DNA of 64,000 nt from Shimia sp. SK013 (GCF_001292625.1 NZ_LAJH01000005.1:62001-126000); one strand, 5' to 3'; positions 9,152 to 18,079 are shown, counted from the first letter of the stretch. Notes: generated from the sequence alone by a model not told the origin. Numbers and translations are program-made.

Positions 9152-9547
9152 ATGGGCACACTTATAGTCGGCAAGACAAATCTTGCCAAACTGTGGGGCT
9201 ATCACATCAATGATGCAGGCATGCGGGTCGATGTGGTGAAGACAAACGACGATGCAGCAGAACAATTACGCACGCGGTCTTATCGCGTTGTGGTTCTGGA
9301 TCTGGAAGGGGACACAGAGGACAATGCCTTTGCACTGAGTGATTATGCCGGCGTGCGCCAGCCGGACGCGCAGGTATTGTTTGTGGCTGACAAACCGTCA
9401 CTGTTGGACGGTTCGCTGTTTAGGTTTTGCGTCAACATGGGTGGGTTGCTGTCCAAATCCACACCGCCTGAAGACCTTGCCGCGCTGGTGGGGCATCTGG
9501 CCAGTACCGGCGACGGCCGCCGGCACGTGTCCGGTTTGGCCATCTGA
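9152..9547 (+). CDS. Receiver-like (pseudo-receiver) protein of unknown role
   Basis: A 131-residue protein with the alternating beta-alpha pattern of a CheY receiver. The strand YRVVVLDLEGD places Asp50 at the usual phosphorylation position, and VLFVADKPS matches the strand carrying the conserved lysine. The N-terminal acidic pair that binds Mg2+ in true receivers is absent (GTLIVGKTN), so phosphorylation is doubtful. It has no output domain. The GGGGGAT ribosome site supports the start. The neighbours, cobC divergent and GST convergent, do not suggest a function. Family assignment is by pattern only. Confidence 0.6.
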   Translation: MGTLIVGKTNLAKLWGYHINDAGMRVDVVKTNDDAAEQLRTRSYRVVVLDLEGDTEDNAFALSDYAGVRQPDAQVLFVADKPSLLDGSLFRFCVNMGGLLSKSTPPEDLAALVGHLASTGDGRRHVSGLAI

Positions 9548-9565
9548 ACGTCGGTCACAGAAAAC

Positions 9566-10540
9566 TCAGGCGCGCCCGTGCGGCGCGTCGTAGTCGATCA
9601 CCGGATTGATCGGCACAATGCGGTGCGGGTTTATGCTTTCGTGGCTGTAATGATAGTGGCGCACGATGTGGTCAAAGTTCACCGTCTCGCGCACGCCGGC
9701 CATCTGATAAAGCTCCCGTGTGTAGCCCCAGAGATTGGGGAAATCGACCAGCCGGCTGCGGTTGCATTTGAAATGCAAGTGGTAGACCGGATCAAAGCGG
9801 ATCAGCGTCGTGAACAGGCGCCAGTCCGCCTCGGTCAACGCGTCGGCCATCAGGTAGCGGTTTTGCGACAGGCGGGTTTCTAGCCAATCCAGCGTGTCAA
9901 ACAGCGGATGAACAGCGGCGTCATAAGCTTCCTGAGTGGTGGAAAAACCGCATTTGTAAACACCATTGTTCAGCGTGTCGTAAATCCGCGCGTTGACCTC
10001 CTCAATGGCGTCGCGCTGGGCCGCGGGCCAATAGTCATCCGTATTGCCAGTGATGCCGTCAAAGGCGCTGTTGAACATGCGGATGATTTCGGCGCTTTCA
10101 TTGCTCACGATGGTCTCGCGCTGCTTGTCCCAGAGGATCGGCACGGTCACGCGGCCCGAATAGGTCGGGTCGGCTTTGGTATAGATGCCGTGCGCGTGGC
10201 TTTGACCGTAAAGCGTGTCGCCGGAGGCGCCCTTGTCGTCCATTTCAAAGGTCCAGCCCTGGTCCAGCATGTCGGGATGCACAGCGGACACTGTGATGTG
10301 GTCTTCCAGCCCCTTGAGGGCGCGGAATATCAGCGTGCGGTGCGCCCAAGGGCAGGCAAAAGAGACATAGAGGTGATAGCGCCCGCTCTCGGCTTTGAAC
10401 CCGTCAGTGCCGCTGGGGCCCGCGCTGCCATCCGCCGTGACCCAATTGCGAAACTGGCTGGCAGAGCGCACGAATTTGCCACCCGAGGATTTGGTGTCAT
10501 ACCACTGATCCACCCATTTTCCGTCTACCAATAGGCCCAT
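9566..10540 (-). CDS. Glutathionyl-hydroquinone reductase-like glutathione transferase
   Basis: A 324-residue cytosolic protein of the Xi/Omega-type glutathione transferase group (YqjG/PcpF-like). The active-site motif is YVSFACPWAHRTLI, with the CPWA cysteine near residue 63. The C-terminal helical domain carries GCGFS-like KCGFSTTQEAYD and the conserved ALTEADWRLFTTLIRFD segment. The family reduces glutathionyl-hydroquinones, and length fits. A GGAGAG ribosome site lies just before the ATG. The gene is single on its strand and convergent with the pseudo-receiver gene. Physiological substrate is unknown. Confidence 0.88.
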   Translation of the reverse strand: MGLLVDGKWVDQWYDTKSSGGKFVRSASQFRNWVTADGSAGPSGTDGFKAESGRYHLYVSFACPWAHRTLIFRALKGLEDHITVSAVHPDMLDQGWTFEMDDKGASGDTLYGQSHAHGIYTKADPTYSGRVTVPILWDKQRETIVSNESAEIIRMFNSAFDGITGNTDDYWPAAQRDAIEEVNARIYDTLNNGVYKCGFSTTQEAYDAAVHPLFDTLDWLETRLSQNRYLMADALTEADWRLFTTLIRFDPVYHLHFKCNRSRLVDFPNLWGYTRELYQMAGVRETVNFDHIVRHYHYSHESINPHRIVPINPVIDYDAPHGRA

Positions 10541-10744
10541 GTGTCTCTCCGAAATTGCGCGTTTGGGTCAAAGTAAGCGCTGCGCCCGCGCAGAGAAACC
10601 ACCGTCGCCGCAAAGGCTCTGCGCGCCAATGCACAGTCTGCGGTGTATCCGCGACATTTTGCCGGAGACAGTGTGTTTACAAAAACTTGGCTTGACCCCG
10701 ATAGGCTGTGCACCGATTTTGGTGCGGACCGCGGAGGAGATGAC

Positions 10745-11098
10745 ATGAGCACCTTTTTGCCCCCTGACGTGCAGGCTGGCTTGGATGCCGCCCGCAAGAA
10801 AGCATTGAAGCAACGCCATCGCCTGCGGGTGGAGGCGAACGGCCGGAGCTTTCGTGTTATCAAATTCGAAGACGACGGGTTTACACTGGATATCCAAGAC
10901 GCCCCGCATCTGCGTGGTCTGGTCGATGTCTTTGACGGCGGCAAACACTTGTACCAATGCCTGATCGTTGCCTCTTCAGAGGAAGCGGACGAAATGCGCT
11001 ATGACTTCAAGCGCCACACTCTGGCGATGGACCAAGCGCCGGTGGATTTTGAACGGGTGCGCGAGGCGCCGGTGGCGTTGTTGGGGAAAGAGGGTTAG
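10745..11098 (+). CDS. Conserved hypothetical protein, 117 aa
   Basis: A small soluble protein starting MSTFLPPDVQAGLDAARKKALKQRHRLRVEANG. It reads as a basic N-terminal helix followed by a compact beta-rich domain (FRVIKFEDDGFTLDI, RGLVDVFDGGKHLYQCLIV) and a polar C-terminal helix containing YDFKRHT. The strong GGAGGAG site fixes the ATG at 10745, although the frame is open from 10643. A weak hairpin, GCACC-gatttt-GGTGC, lies just before the ribosome site. The gene is divergent from the GST gene. I recognise no domain with certainty. Confidence 0.7.
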   Translation: MSTFLPPDVQAGLDAARKKALKQRHRLRVEANGRSFRVIKFEDDGFTLDIQDAPHLRGLVDVFDGGKHLYQCLIVASSEEADEMRYDFKRHTLAMDQAPVDFERVREAPVALLGKEG

Positions 11099-11108
11099 GC
11101 GGTAGCGC

Positions 11109-11125
11109 CGGATGGCATGCATCCG
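11109..11125. other. Small perfect hairpin CGGATG-gcatg-CATCCG
   Basis: Six-base arms and a five-base loop, 10 bp after the stop of the 117-aa hypothetical gene. There is no T-tract, so it is a weak terminator at best. It lies at the left border of the AT-rich stretch 11130-11760. Confidence 0.3.
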
Positions 11126-11245
11126 CAGCGAAAGTCAGGTTTGAGCCCAAAGTGCTTGATGCTGCACCGTGCACGAATGGCTGCTTTATGACATGAACGA
11201 AGTAGCCCTCAGTATTGTTGTGCAGTTACAGGCAGAAAGCTCTCA

Positions 11246-11599
11246 TTAATCCTTAAATTGGTTCTCGTACGCGGCGACATGTTGCGGAAAAAGATCTTCG
11301 TATGGTGGCTCATGTACGCCGAGTGCATCAACGAACATCTCGACATGATCACCGAAATCAACCAAGTGGAGTATGGTGTCTACACACTGAACGCGTCGTC
11401 CATCACTCATAATTAAAGATAACCCATTCCATATCCTATAGTCTTTATCTTCTTGCAGTTGCGGGAGGACTCTAATGGAAAATTCTTCAAAAGAATCTGA
11501 GGGAAGGAAATCTCCTTCGGCGCAGCCCATGGGCGCATCTCCGCTCTTTGCCAAATCCGTATCACCAATATGCGTGTTGTTGTGGAAGACTGAAAACAC
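11246..11599 (-). CDS. Orphan hypothetical protein in an AT-rich patch
   Basis: A 117-residue acidic protein (FSVFHNNTHIGDTDLA at the start, HEPPYEDLFPQHV near the end) with no signal peptide or membrane segment. It starts at GTG 11599 with an AGGGAT about ten bases upstream. Base composition is unlike the neighbours: 11401-11460 is only about one-third G+C by direct count. The 3' end is bounded by a non-coding stretch, and no partner gene is adjacent. I recognise no family. Recent acquisition is likely. An overlapping frame at 11413-11640 is less convincing. Confidence 0.5.
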   Translation of the reverse strand: MFSVFHNNTHIGDTDLAKSGDAPMGCAEGDFLPSDSFEEFSIRVLPQLQEDKDYRIWNGLSLIMSDGRRVQCVDTILHLVDFGDHVEMFVDALGVHEPPYEDLFPQHVAAYENQFKD

Positions 11600-11807
11600 C
11601 TTGCATCATCCCTACCTGTGATATTCTCGTTTTTGGACAATATGAAAGGCGTGGAATAAACCTACCGCTAACTTGATGGTTTCCCCTAAAGCGGTCTTTG
11701 GGAAGAAAGCGATGAAAGGATACTAAGTCCGCATAGCGGTTCCAAGGCTTTGGATGCAGATTGCTGCAATGCAAAGGCGCGAAGGAGTGTCCCCCGCGCC
11801 AAAGGCT

Positions 11808-12980
11808 TTATTGTAGATCCGAAAACGCTTCCGCCAGCCGTTCACAGGCTTCCCGCACGCGCGCACGTGGCGTGGCGATGTTGAAACGCAGGAAGCTGTC
11901 TCCCCCTTTGCCAAACGTTGGGCCATGGTTCACGGCGATGCGGGCGCCTTGTTCGACGCGATTGGTAAAGTCTTCGCGGGCCATGCCGGTGCCGGAGAAA
12001 TCCACCCAACTCAGATAGGTCGCTTCAAGGTTCATCGACGCCAGACCGGGAATGTCGGCAATCGCAGTGTCCAGGATTTTGCGGTTTCCATCCAGATAGA
12101 CCACCAGTTCATCCACCCAAGCCGCGCCGTCGGGCGAATAAGCGGCCTCGGCCATGAAGAGACCAAAACTGTTGGCCGACAGACCAAGTGCTGCCATGCG
12201 CGCGCCGAATTTTGCGCGCAGGGCAGGGTCCGCAATGATCACATTGCCGGAGTGGCTGCCCGCGATATTGAAGGTCTTGGTGGTGGCCGTCATCATCACC
12301 AAACGATCGGCGATCGAGCTGTCCACATTGGCCATCGGAATATGAGTGTTGCCCGGAAAGACAAGATCGTGGTGGATTTCGTCGCTCACCAAAACAAGAT
12401 CGTGCCGCTTGCAGAAATCCGCAACGCCTTGCAGTTCCTCGCGGGTCCAGACGCGCCCGCCCGGATTGTGCGGCGAGCAGAGAATGAACATGGTTTCATG
12501 CCCTTTCATCTGCGCATCCCACGCGTCAAAATCCATCTCGTAGCGGCCGTCGCTTAAGGCGAGCTGGCATTCAACAACTTCGCGTCCCGCCGCTTTGATC
12601 ACCTTTGCAAAGGCGTGATACACAGGCGTCATCAGGACAACGCCGTCATCCGGTTTTGTGAAGGCGTCTACACACATCGCAGTGCCGTTCACCAGACCAT
12701 GCGTGGTGAAAATCTCGTTGCGTTCCACAGCCCAACCGTGACGTTCTTTCATCCACCAACGGATTGCATCCAGATAGGCGCCATCATCGCCGTAATAACC
12801 ATAGACGCCCATGTCATTCATTTTGACCAGGGCGTCCGACACGCATTGCGGTGGACGGAAGTCCATATCAGCCACCCACATGGCAATTCCGTCTTTGGCA
12901 GGTACGCCGTAAATGGATTCCATCATGTCCCATTTCACGGAATGGGTGCCAAAGCGGTCGATGATCTCGTCAAAGCTCAT
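11808..12980 (-). CDS. MalY/PatB-type cystathionine beta-lyase / aminotransferase
   Basis: A 390-residue PLP enzyme of fold type I in the MalY/PatB group, which cleaves C-S bonds of cystathionine, cysteine and related thioethers. Visible blocks are MWVADMDFRPP, the CSPHNPGGRVW motif, SDEIHHDLVFPG, and the PLP lysine within TATTKTFNIAGSHSG. The C-terminal segment ARIAVNHGPTFG-FLRFNIATPR is typical. An AAAGGA lies ten bases before the ATG. It is divergent from the deformylase cluster across a 100-bp gap that contains a 7-bp hairpin (13036-13052). A role in DMSP or sulfur amino-acid metabolism is possible but not shown. Confidence 0.88.
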   Translation of the reverse strand: MSFDEIIDRFGTHSVKWDMMESIYGVPAKDGIAMWVADMDFRPPQCVSDALVKMNDMGVYGYYGDDGAYLDAIRWWMKERHGWAVERNEIFTTHGLVNGTAMCVDAFTKPDDGVVLMTPVYHAFAKVIKAAGREVVECQLALSDGRYEMDFDAWDAQMKGHETMFILCSPHNPGGRVWTREELQGVADFCKRHDLVLVSDEIHHDLVFPGNTHIPMANVDSSIADRLVMMTATTKTFNIAGSHSGNVIIADPALRAKFGARMAALGLSANSFGLFMAEAAYSPDGAAWVDELVVYLDGNRKILDTAIADIPGLASMNLEATYLSWVDFSGTGMAREDFTNRVEQGARIAVNHGPTFGKGGDSFLRFNIATPRARVREACERLAEAFSDLQ

Positions 12981-13081
12981 TAGGGTGGGTCCTTTGCTGG
13001 ATTGAACGGCCCGACGCTACCTCATTGGCGGGCACGCGCAACCCCGTTGCGCAATCGGGCTGCGTGTCCTAGATGAAAGCC

Positions 13082-13594
13082 ATGAAACGTTCGATCCTGA
13101 TCCATCCCGATCCCCGTCTGAAAAAGGTCTGTGCGCCGGTCGCCGACCTAAGTGATGAATTGCGCACTCTGGCCAAAGACATGCTGGAAACCATGTATGA
13201 TGCGCCCGGCATTGGCCTTGCGGCGCCGCAGGTTGGCGTGTTGGATCGGCTGATCGTGATGGATTGCATCAAGGAGGGCGAACCCGAGCCTATGGTGATG
13301 TTCAATCCCGAGGTTTTGGGCAGTTCTGATGAGACCAACGTCTATGAAGAAGGCTGTTTGTCGATCCCTGAACAATTTGCCGACGTCACCCGCCCCGAAG
13401 CGGTGCGCGTGGGCTGGATCGACATGGACGGCAACCCGCAGGAAAAAGACTTTGATGGTCTCTGGGCGACCTGTGTGCAGCATGAGATCGACCATTTGAA
13501 CGGCAAGCTGTTCATTGACTATCTTGGCCCGATGAAGCGTCAGATGATGACGCGCAAAAGCCAGAAAATGAAACGTGAGCTGGCGCGGGGATGA
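13082..13594 (+). CDS. def: Peptide deformylase, first of three tandem copies
   Basis: A metalloenzyme removing the N-formyl group from nascent proteins. All three catalytic motifs are intact: GIGLAAPQVG (motif I, Gln), EEGCLSIPE (metal-ligand Cys) and QHEIDHLNG (HExxH metal site with catalytic Glu). I prefer the ATG at 13082 (MKRSILIHPDPRLKKV), the conserved N-terminus, over an in-frame ATG at 13073. The stop overlaps the next gene's start as ATGA, so the three copies and fmt probably form one operon. This is the copy most like a standard housekeeping Def. Confidence 0.95.
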   Translation: MKRSILIHPDPRLKKVCAPVADLSDELRTLAKDMLETMYDAPGIGLAAPQVGVLDRLIVMDCIKEGEPEPMVMFNPEVLGSSDETNVYEEGCLSIPEQFADVTRPEAVRVGWIDMDGNPQEKDFDGLWATCVQHEIDHLNGKLFIDYLGPMKRQMMTRKSQKMKRELARG

Positions 13595-14082
13595 GCGTTC
13601 TGCCGATTGTTCTCTGGCCTGATGCGCGCTTGTCGCAAATTTGCGCCCCGGTCGGCGACGCGGATATTCGAACGCTGACCGATGAAATGTTTGAAACAAT
13701 GTATGCGGCTCCGGGTCGTGGGCTTGCCGGTCCGCAAATCGGCGATATGCGCCGCGTTTTCGTGATGGATGTCACGTGGAAAGAAGGCGCGCGTACTCCG
13801 ATGGTCTTTGCCGATCCGGCGATCACCGCCCGAAGCGTCGAAACTGTCGTGATGGAAGAGGGCTGCCTGTCTATCCCTGACCTGATGGTGCCAGTGACTC
13901 GGCCACGCGAGATTTCCGTAACATGGCGCGATGAAGCTGGTGCCTCGCACAGCGCCGACTTTGACGGTTTTGCGGCCCGTTGTATCCAGCACGAAATGGA
14001 TCATTTGGACGGCGTTGTCACGCTGGATCACCTCGACACCGCCACCCGGGCCGCGCTGATAGAAGGATATGACCCCAAATGA
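13591..14082 (+). CDS. Peptide deformylase, second tandem copy
   Basis: A 163-residue deformylase paralogue with the catalytic residues kept: GRGLAGPQIG with Gln49, EEGCLSIPD with Cys92, and QHEMDHLDG with His134, Glu135 and His138. Motif I differs from the canonical GxGLAAxQ by a Gly in place of the second Ala, which would slightly alter the substrate pocket. ATGA overlaps at both ends show tight coupling with copies one and three. It is probably active. It may favour a subset of formyl-peptides or simply add capacity. Confidence 0.9.
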   Translation: MSVLPIVLWPDARLSQICAPVGDADIRTLTDEMFETMYAAPGRGLAGPQIGDMRRVFVMDVTWKEGARTPMVFADPAITARSVETVVMEEGCLSIPDLMVPVTRPREISVTWRDEAGASHSADFDGFAARCIQHEMDHLDGVVTLDHLDTATRAALIEGYDPK

Positions 14083-14573
14083 CTGTGCGTACCTGCATTC
14101 CCTGGCCTGACAAACGCCTGCGCACCGCCGCCGCACCGGTGACGGAGATAACCGATGAGGTGCGTCAGGTCTGGGATGATCTGATCGAGACGATGTATGC
14201 GATGCCTGGTGTTGGCATGGGGGCAAACCAGATCGGCGTGATGCTGCGCGTGATTGTGGTGGATGCGACCGAAGACGGCACCGAAGCGATCCGGATGGCC
14301 AATCCGGAAATCCTGCACGCGTCGGTGCAGCCGCACGAGCACGAAGAAGCGAGTCCAAACCTTGTGGGCGTGTCGGCCAAAATCAAACGTCCGCGCGCGG
14401 TGACCGTGCGCTATTTGGACGAACACGGCGCAACCGTTGAGAAGGATTTTGTCGGTCTGTGGGCGACATCGGTTCAACATCAGATCGACCACATCAACGG
14501 CAAGATGTATTTCGACCACCTTAGCAAGACCAAGCGGGATATGTTGATCAAAAAGGCCCGCAAGCAGCGCTGA
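14079..14573 (+). CDS. Deformylase-fold protein lacking catalytic residues
   Basis: A 164-residue third copy aligning end to end with the other two but with the active site changed. Motif I is [10 protein letters not shown] (Gln51 kept). The EGCLS motif is replaced by EEASPN at 89-94, so the metal-ligand Cys is Ser. HExDH is HQIDH at 134-138, so the catalytic Glu is Gln. The fold-defining residues and the C-terminal helix are kept, and a basic tail (KKARKQR) is added. The frame is intact, so it is not a decaying pseudogene. It is probably a non-catalytic deformylase relative that could bind peptide, ribosome or another Def. Confidence 0.85.
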   Translation: MTVRTCIPWPDKRLRTAAAPVTEITDEVRQVWDDLIETMYAMPGVGMGANQIGVMLRVIVVDATEDGTEAIRMANPEILHASVQPHEHEEASPNLVGVSAKIKRPRAVTVRYLDEHGATVEKDFVGLWATSVQHQIDHINGKMYFDHLSKTKRDMLIKKARKQR

Positions 14574-14596
14574 GGCGCCGCACACAGGAGAAGCAG

Positions 14597-15502
14597 ATGC
14601 GTATTGTATTCATGGGGACACCCGATTTTTCGGTGCCGGTTCTGGATGCTCTCATTGCGGCGGGTCACGAGATCGCCGCCGTCTATTGCCAGCCGCCGCG
14701 CCCTGCGGGTCGCGGTAAGAAGGATCGCCCGACCCCTGTGCATGCCCGCGCCGAAACGCTTGGCTTGGAGGTGCGCCACCCTGTGTCGTTGCGTAATGAG
14801 GCCGCACAGGCCGAATTCGCGGAGCTCAAGGCTGATATCGGCGTGGTGGTGGCCTATGGCCTTATCCTGCCACAGGCCATTCTGGACGCGCCCGAACTTG
14901 GCTGCCTGAACATTCATGCCAGTCTTTTGCCCCGCTGGCGCGGGGCGGCACCGATCCACCGCGCGATCATGGCGGGCGATACAGAGACCGGCGTGTGCAT
15001 CATGCAAATGGATGCGGGCCTTGATACCGGCGACGTGCTGTTGCGTCGTGAGATTGCGATTGGCACCACTGAAACCACCGCAGAACTACACGACCGCCTG
15101 TCGCAACTGGGCTCGGGCGCCATCGTTGACGCGCTGGCAAACCTGTCGGCGCTGAAACCAGAGCCTCAGCCTAGTGAGGGTGTTACTTACGCCGAGAAGA
15201 TCGCCAAATCTGAGGCGAAAATTGACTGGACCGCGACGGCCGAAGAAGTTGACCGCAAAATCCGCGGCTTGTCCCCGTTTCCAGGTGCATGGACCGAGAT
15301 TGACGGCCAGCGGGTGAAACTTTTGGCGTCGCGGATCGGCGCGGGGCAGGGTGAACCGGGCACGCTGTTGGATGATGCGCTTACCGTGGCGTGCGCGAGT
15401 GGGTCGGTGCAGCTTCTGCGCTTGCAACGTGCAGGCAAAGGCGCGCAGGATGCAGAGACATTTTTGCGGGGCTTTCCCTTGAGTGCCGGCCAAACCCTTT
15501 AA
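14597..15502 (+). CDS. fmt: Methionyl-tRNA formyltransferase
   Basis: A 301-residue enzyme that formylates Met-tRNAi with 10-formyl-tetrahydrofolate, the counterpart of deformylase. Visible features are [15 protein letters not shown] at the N-terminus, the catalytic segment [20 protein letters not shown] with the essential Asn-His pair, and the C-terminal tRNA-binding domain from about residue 205. AGGAG lies seven bases before the ATG. It follows the third deformylase by 23 bp, in line with the def-fmt pairing found widely in bacteria. Confidence 0.97.
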   Translation: MRIVFMGTPDFSVPVLDALIAAGHEIAAVYCQPPRPAGRGKKDRPTPVHARAETLGLEVRHPVSLRNEAAQAEFAELKADIGVVVAYGLILPQAILDAPELGCLNIHASLLPRWRGAAPIHRAIMAGDTETGVCIMQMDAGLDTGDVLLRREIAIGTTETTAELHDRLSQLGSGAIVDALANLSALKPEPQPSEGVTYAEKIAKSEAKIDWTATAEEVDRKIRGLSPFPGAWTEIDGQRVKLLASRIGAGQGEPGTLLDDALTVACASGSVQLLRLQRAGKGAQDAETFLRGFPLSAGQTL

Positions 15503-15512
15503 GGAGCACGCT

Positions 15513-15749
15513 ATGTTCTTTGCCTTTTTCGGCACGGTCATCATCGCCGGTATCATCGGATATGCGTCTGAGCGCTCGGGCTTCACCCACAACGGTTATA
15601 TCCCTTCGATCATCATCTGTGTTGGCGGCGCGTTTCTGTTTTTTATGGTGTCGCGCATGTTTCATATCGGCTTTGGCAGTCCCGGAATGAACGCAATTGT
15701 GTCCGCTGTCGGGGCCCTCATTATCGTGCCCACACATTTTCGCCGCTAG
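15513..15749 (+). CDS. Small membrane protein, 78 aa
   Basis: Starts MFFAFFGTVIIAGIIGYASERSGF and contains two or three hydrophobic helices (residues 2-16, 27-45 and 54-70) with a basic end HFRR. An AAGGAG site immediately upstream fixes the ATG at 15513. It follows fmt by 10 bp and is probably co-transcribed. The helix pattern and glycine-rich last segment recall small GlsB/YeaQ-type membrane proteins, but similarity is too weak to assign. Confidence 0.7.
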   Translation: MFFAFFGTVIIAGIIGYASERSGFTHNGYIPSIIICVGGAFLFFMVSRMFHIGFGSPGMNAIVSAVGALIIVPTHFRR

Positions 15750-15884
15750 GCCCGCTGTGGCGTTTCTGCCGCGAAAACCTTCGATTCAATTAAAAATGTA
15801 GACGTCTGCCCTGACGGCTTGCTACCCTGTGTCCATAACAAAGGGTGGCCGAAAAGAGCTGCCCATGAGCATGAGGCAAAAACA

Positions 15885-16913
15885 GTGGCTTTCTTCGGAT
15901 TTGGCAGCGAGTCCGCTGCCCCAAAAGTGACGGTTGTCACCACCATGAAAGACGAGGGTGCTTATATTCTCGACTGGGTGGCGCATTACAAAGCGCTGGG
16001 CGCGACCGACATCGTCGTTTTCACCAATGATTGCAGCGATCAAACTGATTTGATCCTGCGAAATCTCAATCGGCTTGGACAGCTGCATCACCGGTTCAAT
16101 CGTGTGATGAAGCGCGGCCCGCACAAAAGCGCGTTGATGTGGGCGCAACATGAACCCTGCGTTCAGGATGCAGACTATATTCTGGTCGTGGATGTGGACG
16201 AATATCTGCAAATCGGCGTTGGCGATGGCACGTTCCAGGCGCTGATCAATGAGCATCCCGAGGCGGATGCGATCTCTCTTGTGTGGCGCGTTTTCGGCAG
16301 CGCGGGCATTGAGGCGATCTCTGATGTGCCAGTGCCACAGCAGTTCACCTTGGCAGAACCTGAGGTGCCGACAGCAGACATGCATCCGCACCGGTTCTTC
16401 AAAACGTTGTTCCGCAACACCAAGAAGTTCAACCGTATGGGCGTGCATCGCCCGTTCATTGAACCGGACGCCACAGACATCAACTGGGTCACGCCTGATG
16501 GCACGCGACTGGACGACCGTCAGGTCAAAGGCGCGCTGCATATCAACAAGGGATTTGGCTATGACGTGGCACAGCTGAACCACTATGCGCTGCGTTCGGT
16601 GGACAGTTTTTTGAACAAGCAACGCAGGGGCCGCGCCAATCACGTGAACGGCAAGCTGGAGCTGCCATATTGGAACAAGTTCGATAAGAACCACACCGAA
16701 GACCGCCGTCTGGCCGAAGGGTTTGACGCCGCGCTGGCGCTAAAAACCGACCTGCTCAAGGACGAGATCCTCGCCAAGCACCATCATGCAGCCGTTGATT
16801 GGGCGCAGCGCATGGCGCAAAAAGCGCGTCGCCAGCGGCCGACCAAGATGTTCCTCGCCAAGCTTAAGGCGCGCGAACAAGTCGAGGCCGTCAACGAGAA
16901 TAAGGCCGCGTAA
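15885..16913 (+). CDS. Glycosyltransferase family 2-type protein
   Basis: A cytosolic GT-A glycosyltransferase, probably of the Glyco_tranf_2_4 group. The nucleotide-sugar region is KVTVVTTMKDEGAYILDWV, followed by DIVVFTNDCSD and the metal-binding motif DYILVVDVDEYL. Later HINKGFGYDVAQLNHYALRS is conserved in this group. I prefer GTG 15885 (VAFFGFGSESAAPK, about 342 aa). An in-frame TTG at 15819 would add unconserved residues. A strong terminator follows. Acceptor sugar and product (cell-surface glycan or other) are not evident from the neighbours. Confidence 0.85.
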   Translation: MAFFGFGSESAAPKVTVVTTMKDEGAYILDWVAHYKALGATDIVVFTNDCSDQTDLILRNLNRLGQLHHRFNRVMKRGPHKSALMWAQHEPCVQDADYILVVDVDEYLQIGVGDGTFQALINEHPEADAISLVWRVFGSAGIEAISDVPVPQQFTLAEPEVPTADMHPHRFFKTLFRNTKKFNRMGVHRPFIEPDATDINWVTPDGTRLDDRQVKGALHINKGFGYDVAQLNHYALRSVDSFLNKQRRGRANHVNGKLELPYWNKFDKNHTEDRRLAEGFDAALALKTDLLKDEILAKHHHAAVDWAQRMAQKARRQRPTKMFLAKLKAREQVEAVNENKAA

Positions 16914-16938
16914 TCAGGTCTGAAATCTACAAAGGTGA

Positions 16939-16970
16939 AAGGCGCGGCGTTTGTCCGCGCCTTATTTTTT
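16939..16970 (+). terminator. Rho-independent terminator after the glycosyltransferase gene
   Basis: Nine-base arms AAGGCGCGG and CCGCGCCTT (16939-16963), a seven-base loop, then ATTTTTTGG. It overlaps the last codons of rnhA on the other strand. Confidence 0.85.
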
Positions 16971-17420
16971 GGTCTTGTAGGGCGCCATGCCTTCGCGGGC
17001 CAACTCGTCAGCGCGCTCGTTTTCCGTATGCCCTGCGTGGCCTTTGACCCATTCCCAGGTCACATCATGGCGCGCCTGTGCCGCGTCCAGTCGCTGCCAC
17101 AACTCGACGTTTTTGACCGGCTTCTTTGCAGCGGTTTTCCAGCCATTGCGTTTCCAGCCGTGAATCCAGCCGGTCACCCCGTCTTTGACATAAGAACTGT
17201 CGGTCACAACGGTGATTGTTGACGGGCGTTCCAGCGTTTCAAGCGCCATGATCGCCGCCATCAGTTCCATCTTGTTGTTGGTGGTTTCCGCTGCGCCGCC
17301 GTTCAGCGTGCGTTCTTTGACGACGGTGTCGCCGTCTTTGGCTTGCATCAAGGTGCCCCAGCCGCCCGGACCGGGATTTCCTGAACACGCGCCATCGGTA
17401 TATGCAAACAAATCAGCCAT
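16962..17420 (-). CDS. rnhA: Ribonuclease HI
   Basis: A 152-residue RNase HI that degrades RNA in RNA-DNA hybrids. The acidic active-site residues are visible: the first Asp in [17 protein letters not shown], the Glu in [12 protein letters not shown], and the Asp in [12 protein letters not shown]. The handle region [17 protein letters not shown] and [10 protein letters not shown] follow. The ATG at 17420 gives the conserved [10 protein letters not shown] start. It overlaps the end of the methyltransferase gene by eight bases, so the minus-strand genes ispH-methyltransferase-rnhA are probably one operon. Confidence 0.96.
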   Translation of the reverse strand: MADLFAYTDGACSGNPGPGGWGTLMQAKDGDTVVKERTLNGGAAETTNNKMELMAAIMALETLERPSTITVVTDSSYVKDGVTGWIHGWKRNGWKTAAKKPVKNVELWQRLDAAQARHDVTWEWVKGHAGHTENERADELAREGMAPYKTKK

Positions 17421-18018
17421 GCGCGGTGAGTATGACAAATGAGTCGTCGGTGCCAGCCAAACCGACTCCGCTTCCTGTACGTTTTCGACTCACGGCGAAA
17501 CCGGCGGTCTCGAGCAATTCGGTCAACTCTTCCGGTTGGTAATAGCTGTAAAATCTGCCCAGATGATCGCGCGCTTCGCCGTCGCCAAGTTTCATTCCAA
17601 TGTGGAACGCACCTGCGGGTTTGAGCGCTTGTTTCACACGTGTCAGATGCGCAGGCAAATCCGCCTTCGGCGCGTGCAAAAGGCTGAAATTGGCCCAGAT
17701 ACCATCGTAGCGCGCAGCCGCATCCAACGCATCAAACGTGCCAACCGTCACATCCAGATCAAACGCTGCCTTGGCCAAGCCCGCCATTTCAGGCGAGGCA
17801 TCCATGGCGTCCACGCGGTATCCGGATGTGCGAATTTTAGCAGCCCACTGACCGGGACCACAGCCGTAATCCAACACAAGGCCGTTTGGGGGCAACAGGT
17901 CAAAAAAAGCGGTCAGATCGCTGAATTGATCCACGTCGATGTCATCGATGTGGGCAAATTTTTCGGCGTAGGTGCCGGCCGCCTTGGCATAGACATCCAG
18001 TGTTTGTTTGTCGCTCAT
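17413..18018 (-). CDS. Class I SAM-dependent methyltransferase
   Basis: A 201-residue protein with a Rossmann methyltransferase fold. SAM-binding motif I is [17 protein letters not shown], motif II is [10 protein letters not shown], and [15 protein letters not shown] is the motif IV/V region. A C-terminal [16 protein letters not shown] element is typical of small-molecule methyltransferases. The ATG at 18018 ([10 protein letters not shown]) is favoured over an upstream extension. It lies 61 bp downstream of ispH and overlaps rnhA. Substrate unknown. Confidence 0.88.
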   Translation of the reverse strand: MSDKQTLDVYAKAAGTYAEKFAHIDDIDVDQFSDLTAFFDLLPPNGLVLDYGCGPGQWAAKIRTSGYRVDAMDASPEMAGLAKAAFDLDVTVGTFDALDAAARYDGIWANFSLLHAPKADLPAHLTRVKQALKPAGAFHIGMKLGDGEARDHLGRFYSYYQPEELTELLETAGFAVSRKRTGSGVGLAGTDDSFVILTAHG

Positions 18019-18079
18019 GCCCGCTCCATAGCGCAGTGTCCGGCAATCCCCAAACACGTCATATTTGAGAAAGGTCGAC

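Noticed and set aside
13036-13052. GCGCAAC-ccc-GTTGCGC hairpin as a terminator
   Set aside because: It lies between divergent genes, where no transcript ends, and lacks a T-tract; left as an unexplained palindrome.
13082-14573. Triple deformylase as an assembly duplication
   Set aside because: The three copies are strongly diverged in sequence and overlap by ATGA; they are true paralogues.
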